This document shows positions 1-8,394 of a stretch of 64,000 bases of DNA, in pieces. The stretch is taken from contig JAGBNC010000019.1 in NCBI GenBank assembly GCA_017634595.1, forward strand, positions 1 through 64,000, in the 5' to 3' direction. Every line of letters starts with the position of its first letter. Position 1 is the first letter of the stretch. The stretch is from Bacteroidales bacterium (GTDB lineage Bacteria > Bacteroidota > Bacteroidia > Bacteroidales > UBA932). A program made the translations under genes and the position numbers. The notes beneath the pieces were generated by a model. That model saw nothing but the letters and a program-made list of their open reading frames with translations. It did no database searches and was not told where the DNA came from.

Positions 1-2247
1 CGTAGTGTCTGCAGTCCCGGAAATGTATTTGCTGTCAATTGGATTCAAGATGCGATGCTAAGCAACGAAGTGTTTGGACTTGAAGAGACAGGTAAACTGC
101 TCCAACAATTCCTGGAATCCGATAACCACTCTCACAATCACGATGGCTATGAGTTGGTCGATGTGCTATCAAAGAATCTTTCCAATACCCACCCAGGTCA
201 GTTCCTTCCCATTTTGCATTCTTGTTTTGTTCAGTTCATTAGGAAGAATGCTGTTGAGGGTTACAATGGCTTCACAATTACCAAGCACTTTAATGGCTTT
301 TCTTCTGATGAGTATTTGGATAAGCTTCTTGACATCTATGAGCAGCTACTTTTAAGATTCTCATCAAATCTGGCGGTAATTGCCCCTATGGTGGACGAAT
401 TATTATCGCTGAATAATGAGACTTCTTTGGCGATGGCGTTTTCTTCGATGGCTGAACACCCGGAATTGCATAGCCATATAATTGAATCGCTGGTGGCCAA
501 TTCATCTACGATTGAGAAGTATCTGCAGGGATCGGTTGAGTATTATTTCTTGAAGATGCTGAAATCCTGGTATCTGACGCTTGACAGCATGAAGGCAGAA
601 GAATACCAGAGGAGAGTCCTTTCTTATGTCTCCTCATCAGATTTCCTGGCGAATAAGGAGAAAAAGTACAGCAAGATGCCATTCCCTCATCTATGGCATG
701 AAAAATGGGAGTTGATATGCAACACATTGCCCGATAATGGATTACTTCCAGAGATGAAGAAATGCGCTGGAGAACTGCAACGGCGATTCGGAAGGAAGTT
801 TATCGTTGAAAGAGACCGTCACGGAATAACGTCAGCGGTTTATTGTGGAGGGCTCACTGACGATGCTACATATGCAACTTTCTCTCCGGCTGTTTGGCTC
901 AGTTCGTTTCTGAAACTTAACGAGACAAAATCCTGGCATTTCAACAGGAAGCCGATAGATTTACGAGCACATGCCGACGCATTTAAGAAGTGTGTTGCAG
1001 CAGCTCCTGTCAAGTTCAAGGACTTCGTGTTTGAAATCTCACAGATGAAAGATATTAATTTGGATTACTTAATATCTGGAATTGAAGGGCTGCTTGATGG
1101 AGGGGTGGATATTGACGAAATGTGGCCACTGGCAAGCAGATTTATCTGTACCGAATATGCTTCTGCAAATTCTTTCTCTTTCGGGCAAATAGCCGGTCAT
1201 TACTTTAAAACGGATAACAAATACATCGACATGATTTTGCCGGTGGTTGTAGATGTTATGGCTTTACCGCCAGACGAACGACTGACTGCCTATAGCGACA
1301 ATAAAACTGAATCAAAACTCGAGGATATCGTTAATAATATGCTTACCCGTGCCATTAACTCAGAGCAGGGGAGAGCATTAGAGCTTTTGATCCAACTGGC
1401 GTCGATACCTAAAAGAAGAAAGCAAGCATATGAGATTATAACAAACGCAATCCCTTCTCTTAATCAATGCTTGAGAACATTGCCCGTACACTACCTATAT
1501 GTGAAAGATCATTTTGATGAGTCCATGTATTTCCCTCTCTTGAAAGAGTGCCTGTCATATCTTGGGGCAGAAGCACTTGTGCTACGAGGGGATGCGGTCC
1601 AATGGTGCTTTTATCACAAGCCAGAAGTGGTATGCGATTATATCGAAAGGATTGAGAAGGATCCTAAGAGCCACGTTATCCTATCGCAGATTTGTTTCTA
1701 TGGGTTATGTGTGGACAATCAAAGAGACAAGTGCGGCGAGTTGCTGGAGCGGATTCTCTCGCATAATGACGAGCATGTAATTGCTACAATTGTCAAAGTG
1801 TCAATGAAAATGTTCGCTGATCCTGACTACATGCCGTATTCGCGAGCATATCTCGAAAGGTTTGTAACAGACGGAAGAGAAGAAGTAGTAGATTCCTACT
1901 GTTTATACTGTGATGAACTACCTATCGAAGCATTCAACTTCTATAGACAATTGGCGAAATCCTTGAAGAGCCAGAAGCACCGTGATATTCATTCGCAACT
2001 TGAATATGTGACAAAATGCATAGCATCCTATCCTGTAGAGTGTTATAAGTTTGTACAAGAGCAAGATTATACAAGCATCGAAGAACAATGGATTGCAGAT
2101 GATGAAGTCGTAAAAGTACTGTTAAAAATCTACGGCAAGATGAAAGAGGATGATGAAGCATCCCTCAATGAGATAATGGATATGTTTGATGAATTCATTT
2201 TCAGGGGAAATCGTGTCATATATTCTGCAGTAGAGAAACTCGGCTAA
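1..2247 (+). CDS. C-terminal part of a large helical protein of unknown function (5' cut by window edge)
   Basis: The reading frame is open from base 1 with no stop before the first ATG at 55, so this is almost certainly the 3' part of a longer gene; 749 codons are visible. I do not recognise a catalytic motif. The translation is rich in Leu, Glu, Lys and Tyr with evenly spaced amphipathic stretches, which suggests an alpha-helical solenoid (HEAT- or TPR-like). There is no signal peptide or membrane segment in the visible part. By eye its codon use is more AT-rich than that of the genes from 2.5 kb onward, which hints at an accessory or transferred gene. Large C-terminal helical sensors of this sort occur in STAND NTPases, including antiphage Avs proteins, but that is inference; the part that would carry the NTPase or effector domain lies outside the window. 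Confidence 0.75.
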   Translation, partial: RSVCSPGNVFAVNWIQDAMLSNEVFGLEETGKLLQQFLESDNHSHNHDGYELVDVLSKNLSNTHPGQFLPILHSCFVQFIRKNAVEGYNGFTITKHFNGFSSDEYLDKLLDIYEQLLLRFSSNLAVIAPMVDELLSLNNETSLAMAFSSMAEHPELHSHIIESLVANSSTIEKYLQGSVEYYFLKMLKSWYLTLDSMKAEEYQRRVLSYVSSSDFLANKEKKYSKMPFPHLWHEKWELICNTLPDNGLLPEMKKCAGELQRRFGRKFIVERDRHGITSAVYCGGLTDDATYATFSPAVWLSSFLKLNETKSWHFNRKPIDLRAHADAFKKCVAAAPVKFKDFVFEISQMKDINLDYLISGIEGLLDGGVDIDEMWPLASRFICTEYASANSFSFGQIAGHYFKTDNKYIDMILPVVVDVMALPPDERLTAYSDNKTESKLEDIVNNMLTRAINSEQGRALELLIQLASIPKRRKQAYEIITNAIPSLNQCLRTLPVHYLYVKDHFDESMYFPLLKECLSYLGAEALVLRGDAVQWCFYHKPEVVCDYIERIEKDPKSHVILSQICFYGLCVDNQRDKCGELLERILSHNDEHVIATIVKVSMKMFADPDYMPYSRAYLERFVTDGREEVVDSYCLYCDELPIEAFNFYRQLAKSLKSQKHRDIHSQLEYVTKCIASYPVECYKFVQEQDYTSIEEQWIADDEVVKVLLKIYGKMKEDDEASLNEIMDMFDEFIFRGNRVIYSAVEKLG

Positions 2248-2269
2248 AATGCATCATCCATCCCGTTAG

Positions 2270-2401
2270 TTCATAATTGACAATTCCCTAAAAGTGCAGC
2301 GTGACGATTATTTACCTGCGGTCTTCGTCGGTTTCCATGAAGAGCCTGCTTCGAAGAGATTCTCCATCAAGGATAACTACGGTGCTGGACAACAGCAGTG
2401 A
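2270..2401 (+). pseudogene. possible gene remnant, short protein-like reading frame
   Basis: Between the first gene and mnmE (2248-2470) there is no full gene. One frame, bounded by a TAG at 2267 and a TGA at 2399, reads as a protein-like stretch of 43 codons containing VQRDDYLPAVFVGF and ending in SIKDNYGAGQQQ. Its residue mix looks coding and not like shadow translation, but there is no ATG and no recognisable family. It could be the tail of a decayed gene, a small gene starting at GTG 2294, or chance. The rest of the gap shows nothing else I can support. Confidence 0.25.
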
Positions 2402-2470
2402 TAGCACGCATGTATCTGTGCTCACGAAAGATGCCGTCCGGAGTCTTTTACAGGAGGGCACTGAGTTAAT

Positions 2471-3871
2471 TTACTTTCCGATGCAAAACTTCGAGAATAT
2501 CTCGCCTAAAACTTCGTCGGTGGTGATTTGGCCGGTTATGGAGCCGAGGTGGAAGAGGGCAGTGCGGAGGTCTTCGGAGAGGAGGTCGGAGGGGAGTCCG
2601 GAGTTCATGCCGGAGCGGACTTTTTCAAGTGCTGCAGCTGTGTCGGAAAGAGCCTGGGCGTGACGGGCGTTTGTGACCAAAGTGCCGACTTCGGAGGCTA
2701 TTCCGGAGGCTGAAACAAGGCTCTCGCGGAGTTTTTCCAGCCCGAAGCCGGTCTTGGCAGATATTTCTAAGAGTGTAACGCCATTGCTTTGAATATCAGC
2801 AGGCAAAACAAAATTGTTTAACAACTTAACATTTTTGTTAACCATCCAAATATCGCTTTTATTAAGCAGTAAAATGAGTTTTTGGTGCCCGGTGTCGACC
2901 AAACTATAAATACTTCTTGCCGATGCCTCGAAAGAGCCTTGGTCATGTATGTTCGATGCGTCAATCAGGCCAAGAATTATATCCGCTTCTGAGGCTTTTT
3001 TCATTGTCCTCTCTATGCCCAGGCGCTCTATTTCATCGGTGGCGGAACGTATGCCAGCAGTGTCAATGAATCTGAACAAAATGCCCCCGACGATGCAGGT
3101 CTCTTCGACCGTATCGCGAGTGGTTCCGGGTATGTCGGACACTATCGCCCTGTCGTCATTCAGCAGGGCATTCAGCAGCGTGCTTTTGCCGCTGTTGGGG
3201 GCGCCGACTATGGCCACGGGAACACCATTTCGAAGCGCATTACCTATGCGGAACGAGTCGGCGAGCCGCTTGCATTTAGCAACCGCTCCGTCCAGCAATG
3301 TGCGTAGTTTACCCCTGTCTGCAAATTCAACGTCTTCTTCGCTGAAGTCCAGCTCCAATTCCATTAGCGCCGTGAGCTCCAGCAGGGAGACCCGAATCTC
3401 CGAAAGTTCATTGGAGAAACCGCCTTTGAGCTGATTGAACGCCACCCGGTGCTGAGCTGAAGATGAAGATGAGATAATATCTGCAACAGCCTCTGCCTGC
3501 GCAAGATCCATTTTACCGGAGAGGAATGCGCGTCGCGTAAATTCTCCCGGTTCCGCAAGTCTGGCGCCAGCCTCTGAAAGTAAGCGCATCAACTCGCTTT
3601 GGACAAAGGGAGATGCATGGCAGGAAATCTCAACCATGTCTTCCCCTGTGTAGGACTTGGGAGCCCTGAAAACACTCACTAGAACATCGTCGATGCCTGG
3701 CACATTGGCAAAGTGAAGGCTGTAACCGGGAGCATCTTCCAAACGGCCGCGTCGCAACTGCAACAGGCTGCCGGCCAACTCAACACACCCATTGCCGCTG
3801 AGGCGTATTATGCTTATTGCGCCTCCGGAGCCTGATGCCGGAGCATATATTATGTCATCGATGTTTATCAT
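2471..3871 (-). CDS. mnmE: tRNA modification GTPase MnmE
   Basis: MnmE, with MnmG, installs the carboxymethylaminomethyl group on U34 of the tRNA wobble position. The protein (about 466 aa, normal length) has the N-terminal formyl-THF-binding-like domain with the GGAISIIRLSG stretch. It also has a G domain inserted in a helical domain: G1 GAPNSGKST near residue 225, the DIPGTTRD switch near 250, DTAG near 272 and NKSD further on. It ends in the family hallmark C-terminus FCIGK, which carries the catalytic Cys. I place the start at the ATG at 3871 (MINIDD); an in-frame ATG at 3880 is also possible. The start overlaps the stop of the upstream SDR gene, so the two are probably co-transcribed from the pncB/kinase side. 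Confidence 0.95.
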   Translation of the reverse strand: MINIDDIIYAPASGSGGAISIIRLSGNGCVELAGSLLQLRRGRLEDAPGYSLHFANVPGIDDVLVSVFRAPKSYTGEDMVEISCHASPFVQSELMRLLSEAGARLAEPGEFTRRAFLSGKMDLAQAEAVADIISSSSSAQHRVAFNQLKGGFSNELSEIRVSLLELTALMELELDFSEEDVEFADRGKLRTLLDGAVAKCKRLADSFRIGNALRNGVPVAIVGAPNSGKSTLLNALLNDDRAIVSDIPGTTRDTVEETCIVGGILFRFIDTAGIRSATDEIERLGIERTMKKASEADIILGLIDASNIHDQGSFEASARSIYSLVDTGHQKLILLLNKSDIWMVNKNVKLLNNFVLPADIQSNGVTLLEISAKTGFGLEKLRESLVSASGIASEVGTLVTNARHAQALSDTAAALEKVRSGMNSGLPSDLLSEDLRTALFHLGSITGQITTDEVLGEIFSKFCIGK

Positions 3872-4844
3872 AGTAAGCAAAGAAATCTCTGATTGATTGT
3901 TCTATAGGGGTCGAACTCATGCCGAGCTCGCTCCGGGCCTTGCTGTCGTCATACCATTCTTCGACCAAAAGCTGCCTGACGTTGCGGCTTACGATCAAAT
4001 TCTTGCGGCCGCGGGCCTCAAGTTTGTCGCCCAGGCCTCCGGCGGCAAGGCACAAACCGCGGGGGAGTACTGTGCATAGCTGACGATAGGAGCATACGTT
4101 GGCTTGCAGCGAATAGAACTCCTTGAGTGTCATGGCTTTACCTGTGGTTAAGTAACGTCCTTGTGCAAGTTGATTGTCAATGGCGCCGACTACCGCCGAT
4201 GCAACATCCCTAACGTCAATAAAAGACTTGCCGCCAGGAGGGACAGCCATCAGCGGCTTCTTGTAAGCTGCCAGCAGGAGTTGGCCCGAAGAGGGTTTGG
4301 TGTCGTATGGACCTATCATGAATCCCGGCAATAAAATAACGATCCGTAGCCTTGAATGCGTGGCGGCAAATTCCATGAGTGCCTGCTCGCTCTCGCGTTT
4401 GCTGCGGGCATACAGTGACCCGCTGAAAGGGCCGCCGAATGGAGTGTCTTCGTTGGATGGAGAGCCGGCTGTGCCGGGGTCAATGGTATTGGCGCTGCTG
4501 ATATCAATTAGCGTGCTGCCTCCGGTCTCATACAGCAGTCTTGCGAGCAGAGAAGGAAGCTCTGTATTTACCGGCCTGTAATCGTCAATGCTGCTGAGTG
4601 TCATATCGGTGGTCCCGGCGCAGTTAATGACGGTCGTACAGCCCCACATCTGCTTCATTAGCAACTGCTTGTCCATTATGGAGCCACGCACAATATCCAA
4701 GGCCCCCGGTGCGGCGGAGGCCGACACTTCAGGGTCTATTGTAGAACCTTCGCGGATGATGCACCTGACCCTCCTGCCTTGCTGTAGTAGCAGTTTGAGT
4801 ACATTGTGCCCGAGCAGGCCGGTGGCTCCCAGCAGAAGAATCAT
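3855..4844 (-). CDS. NAD(P)-dependent epimerase/dehydratase-like protein (extended SDR)
   Basis: A 329 aa Rossmann-fold protein. The nucleotide-binding glycine motif GATGLLG is at residues 6-12, and the active-site YARSK (Tyr145, Lys149) with an upstream Ser-rich strand (DISSAN) fits extended short-chain dehydrogenases/reductases. The family includes sugar-nucleotide epimerases, dihydroflavonol-reductase-like enzymes and cholesterol-dehydrogenase-like proteins; the substrate cannot be read from the sequence. It overlaps pncB upstream by 4 bp and mnmE downstream by 17 bp, so it sits inside a housekeeping operon with no obvious pathway partner. Confidence 0.85.
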   Translation of the reverse strand: MILLLGATGLLGHNVLKLLLQQGRRVRCIIREGSTIDPEVSASAAPGALDIVRGSIMDKQLLMKQMWGCTTVINCAGTTDMTLSSIDDYRPVNTELPSLLARLLYETGGSTLIDISSANTIDPGTAGSPSNEDTPFGGPFSGSLYARSKRESEQALMEFAATHSRLRIVILLPGFMIGPYDTKPSSGQLLLAAYKKPLMAVPPGGKSFIDVRDVASAVVGAIDNQLAQGRYLTTGKAMTLKEFYSLQANVCSYRQLCTVLPRGLCLAAGGLGDKLEARGRKNLIVSRNVRQLLVEEWYDDSKARSELGMSSTPIEQSIRDFFAYYDKHR

Positions 4845-6019
4845 TGCTCCAGATGCAGCTCGTGTGCAGCGATGCTGAATTCAAGATCGTCGCCCATGTG
4901 CTTGCCGAAATCGTCGGAAATCTTGATGACTTTCTCCCAAGGGTCCTTGGCGCTCATACGGCAGCGGCTGAGCTTCATAACAATGTTGGCGGCCTTGTAA
5001 CCGGGTATGCCGGGGTCGCATGTAAGGTTGGTCCCGATACCCGCACTGACCTTGATGCGTCCCTTGAAGTAAGCTGCTATATCTCTGTATCTTTCAAAGT
5101 CTAACGCATTGCTGAACACGAGCAGTTTGGTGGTCGGGTCGATACCGAATTCTTCGAGGCGGGCAATGATCATGTCGCCGATTACTCTCTCGTCGCCGGA
5201 GTCCTGACGGAAGCCGTCCAACAACTTGGCCTGCTTGAGAGTAAGGGTGCGAAGGAAAGAGGCGGTAGTGAAGGTGTCGATAAGTGCTGTACCCAGGGCT
5301 CCGTCATATACTTTGATCCAATCTTCAAGACCAAGATAATTGGCCCTCTTGTACCCGAATACACCGCTATGGAACATCATCCACTCATGGGGGAAGGTGC
5401 CGACGGGTATGAGGTCGTATTTCATGGCAAACATGACGTTGGATGTGCCGGCGCAATATTTCGGGCATTTTTCTTTCAGCCTGGCCACAACTTTGTCATG
5501 AAGATCGGAGGAGAAGCGCCTGCGAGTGCCGAATTCTGAGAAAACGAGCCCGTTGGTATTAGCTATTTCAATCTTGGCGTCAAGGCGTTCCATAGCCTTG
5601 TTGACATCCAGCTTTATGCCCTTGCGGCGGTTGCGCAATTCGGCCACCACGGCAAGTATGGGCACTTCATAGAGCGTCACTTTGTACATCAGGTCGGTAA
5701 CGTCTATTTTCAGGTGACCGGCCTCGTCGAGCCGGCAGTCAATCTTGTCGAACTCGAAGCGGAAGCCGCTCAGCCATTCCCAATAATTGCGTGGGATGTA
5801 CCTGACGTGGCTGGTGACATACATAAACTCTGCATGAGTCATGGCCAACGCAGACATGCTCATAAGTTCCTTCTTCAGTTCATCCAGGAAAGAGTTGTCA
5901 TACACTTCCGCTGAACGGTCGTTGAAAGTAAAAGTCCCCTCTGCCAGCGGGAAAAGCTGGAAGTATGCGTTGGAAGTGGAAAACTTATAAAGATCGGTGT
6001 CTAAAATGCTGAGTACCAT
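4841..6019 (-). CDS. pncB: nicotinate phosphoribosyltransferase
   Basis: PncB makes nicotinate mononucleotide from nicotinate and PRPP with ATP hydrolysis, the entry to the Preiss-Handler NAD salvage route. The 392 aa length matches the PncB type. The N-terminus has the DLYKFSTSNAYFQLFP signature, the middle has FSEFGTRRRFS, and there is a GFRQDSGDE stretch followed by KVSAGIGTNLT in the phosphoribosyl-binding region. The start codon follows the nucleoside kinase stop by 20 bp and the stop overlaps the SDR start by 4 bp, so kinase, pncB, SDR and mnmE look like one nucleotide-salvage-led operon. Confidence 0.95.
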   Translation of the reverse strand: MVLSILDTDLYKFSTSNAYFQLFPLAEGTFTFNDRSAEVYDNSFLDELKKELMSMSALAMTHAEFMYVTSHVRYIPRNYWEWLSGFRFEFDKIDCRLDEAGHLKIDVTDLMYKVTLYEVPILAVVAELRNRRKGIKLDVNKAMERLDAKIEIANTNGLVFSEFGTRRRFSSDLHDKVVARLKEKCPKYCAGTSNVMFAMKYDLIPVGTFPHEWMMFHSGVFGYKRANYLGLEDWIKVYDGALGTALIDTFTTASFLRTLTLKQAKLLDGFRQDSGDERVIGDMIIARLEEFGIDPTTKLLVFSNALDFERYRDIAAYFKGRIKVSAGIGTNLTCDPGIPGYKAANIVMKLSRCRMSAKDPWEKVIKISDDFGKHMGDDLEFSIAAHELHLEQ

Positions 6020-6039
6020 TATCGCTATTGTTTTGATAT

Positions 6040-7701
6040 TTAGTATTTGAAGCTGCTGCCTCCGACGAATTCGCGGAGGAGGGAAGTAGGCGGAATCTCA
6101 CGGTCGCTGACAGGTGTGAAGTAGCTGAGGAACTTCAGCAGACGGTTAGCTTCGCTATACTCCGGACAGTCACGAGGCACGGTGGCCAGGACTTGTTCGG
6201 CATGAAGTCTGATGACCGCGAACTCTACCAGATATGCGGAATTGAACAGCACGTCGGCAGTTTCCTGGAAAGGATAAATCCATTTGACTTCCGCACGTCG
6301 CACGTTGGGCCAATTGCTGATGGTCTCGCGGGCGGTGAAAGCACCTTTGTTGTAATCGCGGACGATCCTGCGCAGCAGGCGGTTGTCGCTGGTCGGGATG
6401 CAGTTGTGGTCGTCAAGCGAGATGCTGACTATTGTATTGATGAAAATGCGGAACTTGGAAGAATCAGGAATGCGGTCGGTCAGTGCCGGATTCAAGGCAT
6501 GGATGCCTTCCACCAGCAGTACGGTGCCCGGGCCGAGCTGTACTTTCTTGCCGTTGTACTCTCTGATGCCGGTAACAAAATTATACTCAGGTACGCTTAC
6601 CTCCTGCCCGTCAAGCAGCTTGATGAGGTCGTTCTGCATGGCCTCATGATCAACGGTGTCGAAATTGTCAAAATCGAAGGACCCGTCGGGGAAGCGCGGA
6701 GTATCAAGTCGGTTTACGAAATAGTCGTCGGTAGATACTGCGATGGGCCTGAGGCCGCAGGCCATCAGCTGAGTGCTAAGGCGCTTAGTAACAGTCGTTT
6801 TGCCGCTGCTGCTCGGGCCTGTTATCAATACCAGGCGCAGTGCTCCGCAACTGTATCGGCGTTCGATCTCTTCGGCAATCTGGACAATCTTTTTTTCCTG
6901 CAGAGCCTCGGCTACCTGTATCAGCTCGCCGGCGTGGCCTTTTTGGCATGCGTGGTTTACGTCACCCACGTTGTCAAGATTCATGATGGCATTCCACTTC
7001 AGGCTCTCGCGGAACACCTCGAAGGTCTTGGGCTGAGGCTCGAAAATGGTAAGCTTCTCCGGAGCGTGCCGGTCGGGAACGCGAAGCAACATGCCGTCCT
7101 GATATTGGGAAAGGTCCCAGACTTTCAGGTAGCCTGCAGAAGGTACGAGTGCATCGTAATAATAGTCGGGAGTGCCTTCAAGGGTGTGATAGCGTATATA
7201 TGTCTGCCCGCTGGTCTCGAGGAGCTTGACCTTGTCGTCGTAACCCATTGAGCGAAACAACTCTATGGCCTCAGCGGTCCTTACTTCAACCCTTCTGAAC
7301 GGAGCGTCTCCGGCCACGATTTCTTTCATCCTCGAGCGTATGAGCTCTACATCTTCGGATGTCACGGGAGAACCCTTCTGAAGTTCGCAAAAATACCCTT
7401 TCGAGATAGGACGCCGCATCTTGAGCTTGCTGTCGGGGAAAATGTCCCTGGTGGCTTTGCTGAGCAGGAAACACAGCGATCTGCAGTAAGCGCTGCGTCC
7501 AGCGTAGGACCGATAGTCAAGGAATTCCACGTCCCGGCTGTTGAAGGCCCTGTATTTCAAGCCTTGGGTAACATTGTTGACCTTGGCGCAGAGAATGTCG
7601 TAGGGGCGTTCGAAATCGAAATGCGTCAACACTTCAGTGAGAGTGACACCTTCCTGAAAATCAGCGGTGGTGCCGGTATTCTTGCAATATATCTTCAGCA
7701 T
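6040..7701 (-). CDS. nucleoside (uridine-type) kinase with N-terminal TGS/ThrRS-like region
   Basis: A 553 aa two-part protein common in Bacteroidota. Residues 1-60 resemble a TGS domain and about 60-240 resemble the second additional domain of threonyl-tRNA synthetase. From about 285 there is a uridine-kinase-like P-loop domain with GPSSSGKTT at 295-303, followed by STDDYFVNR and an [14 protein letters not shown] stretch that matches the uridine kinase substrate region. It most likely phosphorylates a pyrimidine nucleoside. The start is set at ATG 7701 ([10 protein letters not shown]), the usual family start, and not at ATG 7719, which would overlap the promoter. It is transcribed divergently from upp, another pyrimidine salvage gene. 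Confidence 0.85.
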   Translation of the reverse strand: MLKIYCKNTGTTADFQEGVTLTEVLTHFDFERPYDILCAKVNNVTQGLKYRAFNSRDVEFLDYRSYAGRSAYCRSLCFLLSKATRDIFPDSKLKMRRPISKGYFCELQKGSPVTSEDVELIRSRMKEIVAGDAPFRRVEVRTAEAIELFRSMGYDDKVKLLETSGQTYIRYHTLEGTPDYYYDALVPSAGYLKVWDLSQYQDGMLLRVPDRHAPEKLTIFEPQPKTFEVFRESLKWNAIMNLDNVGDVNHACQKGHAGELIQVAEALQEKKIVQIAEEIERRYSCGALRLVLITGPSSSGKTTVTKRLSTQLMACGLRPIAVSTDDYFVNRLDTPRFPDGSFDFDNFDTVDHEAMQNDLIKLLDGQEVSVPEYNFVTGIREYNGKKVQLGPGTVLLVEGIHALNPALTDRIPDSSKFRIFINTIVSISLDDHNCIPTSDNRLLRRIVRDYNKGAFTARETISNWPNVRRAEVKWIYPFQETADVLFNSAYLVEFAVIRLHAEQVLATVPRDCPEYSEANRLLKFLSYFTPVSDREIPPTSLLREFVGGSSFKY

Positions 7702-7702
7702 A

Positions 7703-7735
7703 TTTGACAAAAATAGCAAATTTTGCTTAATTTTG
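7703..7735 (+). promoter_or_regulatory. promoter for upp
   Basis: A -33 TTTG at 7703-7706 and a -7 TAATTTTG at 7728-7735 are separated by 21 bp, matching the Bacteroidota consensus TTTG/TAnnTTTG. The upp ATG is 19 bp downstream. Confidence 0.55.
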
Positions 7736-7742
7736 CATCAAA
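7708..7742 (-). promoter_or_regulatory. promoter for the nucleoside kinase operon
   Basis: On the minus strand the Bacteroidota -7 element TATTTTTG lies at 7708-7715, with a -33 TTTG at 7739-7742 (spacing 23). This puts the transcript start almost on the ATG, so the mRNA would have a very short leader. It overlaps the upp promoter on the opposite strand. Confidence 0.5.
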
Positions 7743-7753
7743 TTGATAATGCT

Positions 7754-8383
7754 ATGAGTGTTGTACATCTGATTGACCATCCTATGATCCAGCACAAGCT
7801 GAGTATCATGCGTGAAAAAGAAACAGGTTCCAAGGATTTCCGCCAGCTTCTTAAAGAAATTTCTCTTCTTATGGGGTATGAAATTACCCGGGACCTACCT
7901 CTCACAGATCTGGAAATCGAAACTCCTATTAGCAAAATGACTGCAAGCCGCGTTCTCGGACGTAAGCTTGCAATTGTGCCTATCCTCCGTGCCGGTCTGG
8001 GCATGGTTGACGGATTGCTTGATTTGGTGCCGGTCGCTAAAGTAGGACACATCGGGCTGTATCGTAATGAAGTTACGCATAAGCCTGTAGTTTATTATTG
8101 CAAGCTTCCCGAGGATATTCAGGAGCGTCTGGTGATTGTTACTGATCCTATGCTTGCTACTGGCGGCAGCTCCTGTGATGCCCTTGCTATGCTCAAGGAG
8201 AGAGGCTGCAAGAATATACGCCTCATGTGCCTGGTCGCAGCCCCAGAAGGCATTGCCAAGGTTCAGGAAGAGCATCCGGATGTAGATATCTATGTCGCTG
8301 CTGTTGATGAGCGGCTGAATGATGATGCATATATAGTCCCCGGACTCGGAGACGCCGGGGACAGAATATTCGGAACCAAGTAA
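7754..8383 (+). CDS. upp: uracil phosphoribosyltransferase
   Basis: Upp converts uracil and PRPP to UMP. The frame is open upstream, but the ATG at 7754 ([10 protein letters not shown]) gives 209 aa, the normal family length, and lies just after a good promoter. The PRPP-binding signature is visible as [16 protein letters not shown] around residues 130-145, and the C-terminus has the uracil-binding region [14 protein letters not shown]. It is divergent from the nucleoside kinase and convergent with rho, with only 11 bp between the two stop codons. Confidence 0.97.
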   Translation: MSVVHLIDHPMIQHKLSIMREKETGSKDFRQLLKEISLLMGYEITRDLPLTDLEIETPISKMTASRVLGRKLAIVPILRAGLGMVDGLLDLVPVAKVGHIGLYRNEVTHKPVVYYCKLPEDIQERLVIVTDPMLATGGSSCDALAMLKERGCKNIRLMCLVAAPEGIAKVQEEHPDVDIYVAAVDERLNDDAYIVPGLGDAGDRIFGTK

Positions 8384-8394
8384 CAGGACTCTCC

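Noticed and set aside
2301-2663. Plus-strand frame running from the gap into mnmE
   Set aside because: More than half is antisense to the conserved mnmE C-terminus and the translation is not protein-like; another frame of the gap looks more coding.
6193-7251. Long plus-strand open frame of 352 codons opposite the nucleoside kinase
   Set aside because: It lies entirely antisense to a well-recognised enzyme, and its translation has no family features; it is a shadow of the kinase codon pattern.
8338-8360. CCCCGG/CCGGGG hairpin near the end of upp as a terminator
   Set aside because: It lies within the conserved PGLGDAGD codons and has no T-run, so coding constraint explains it.
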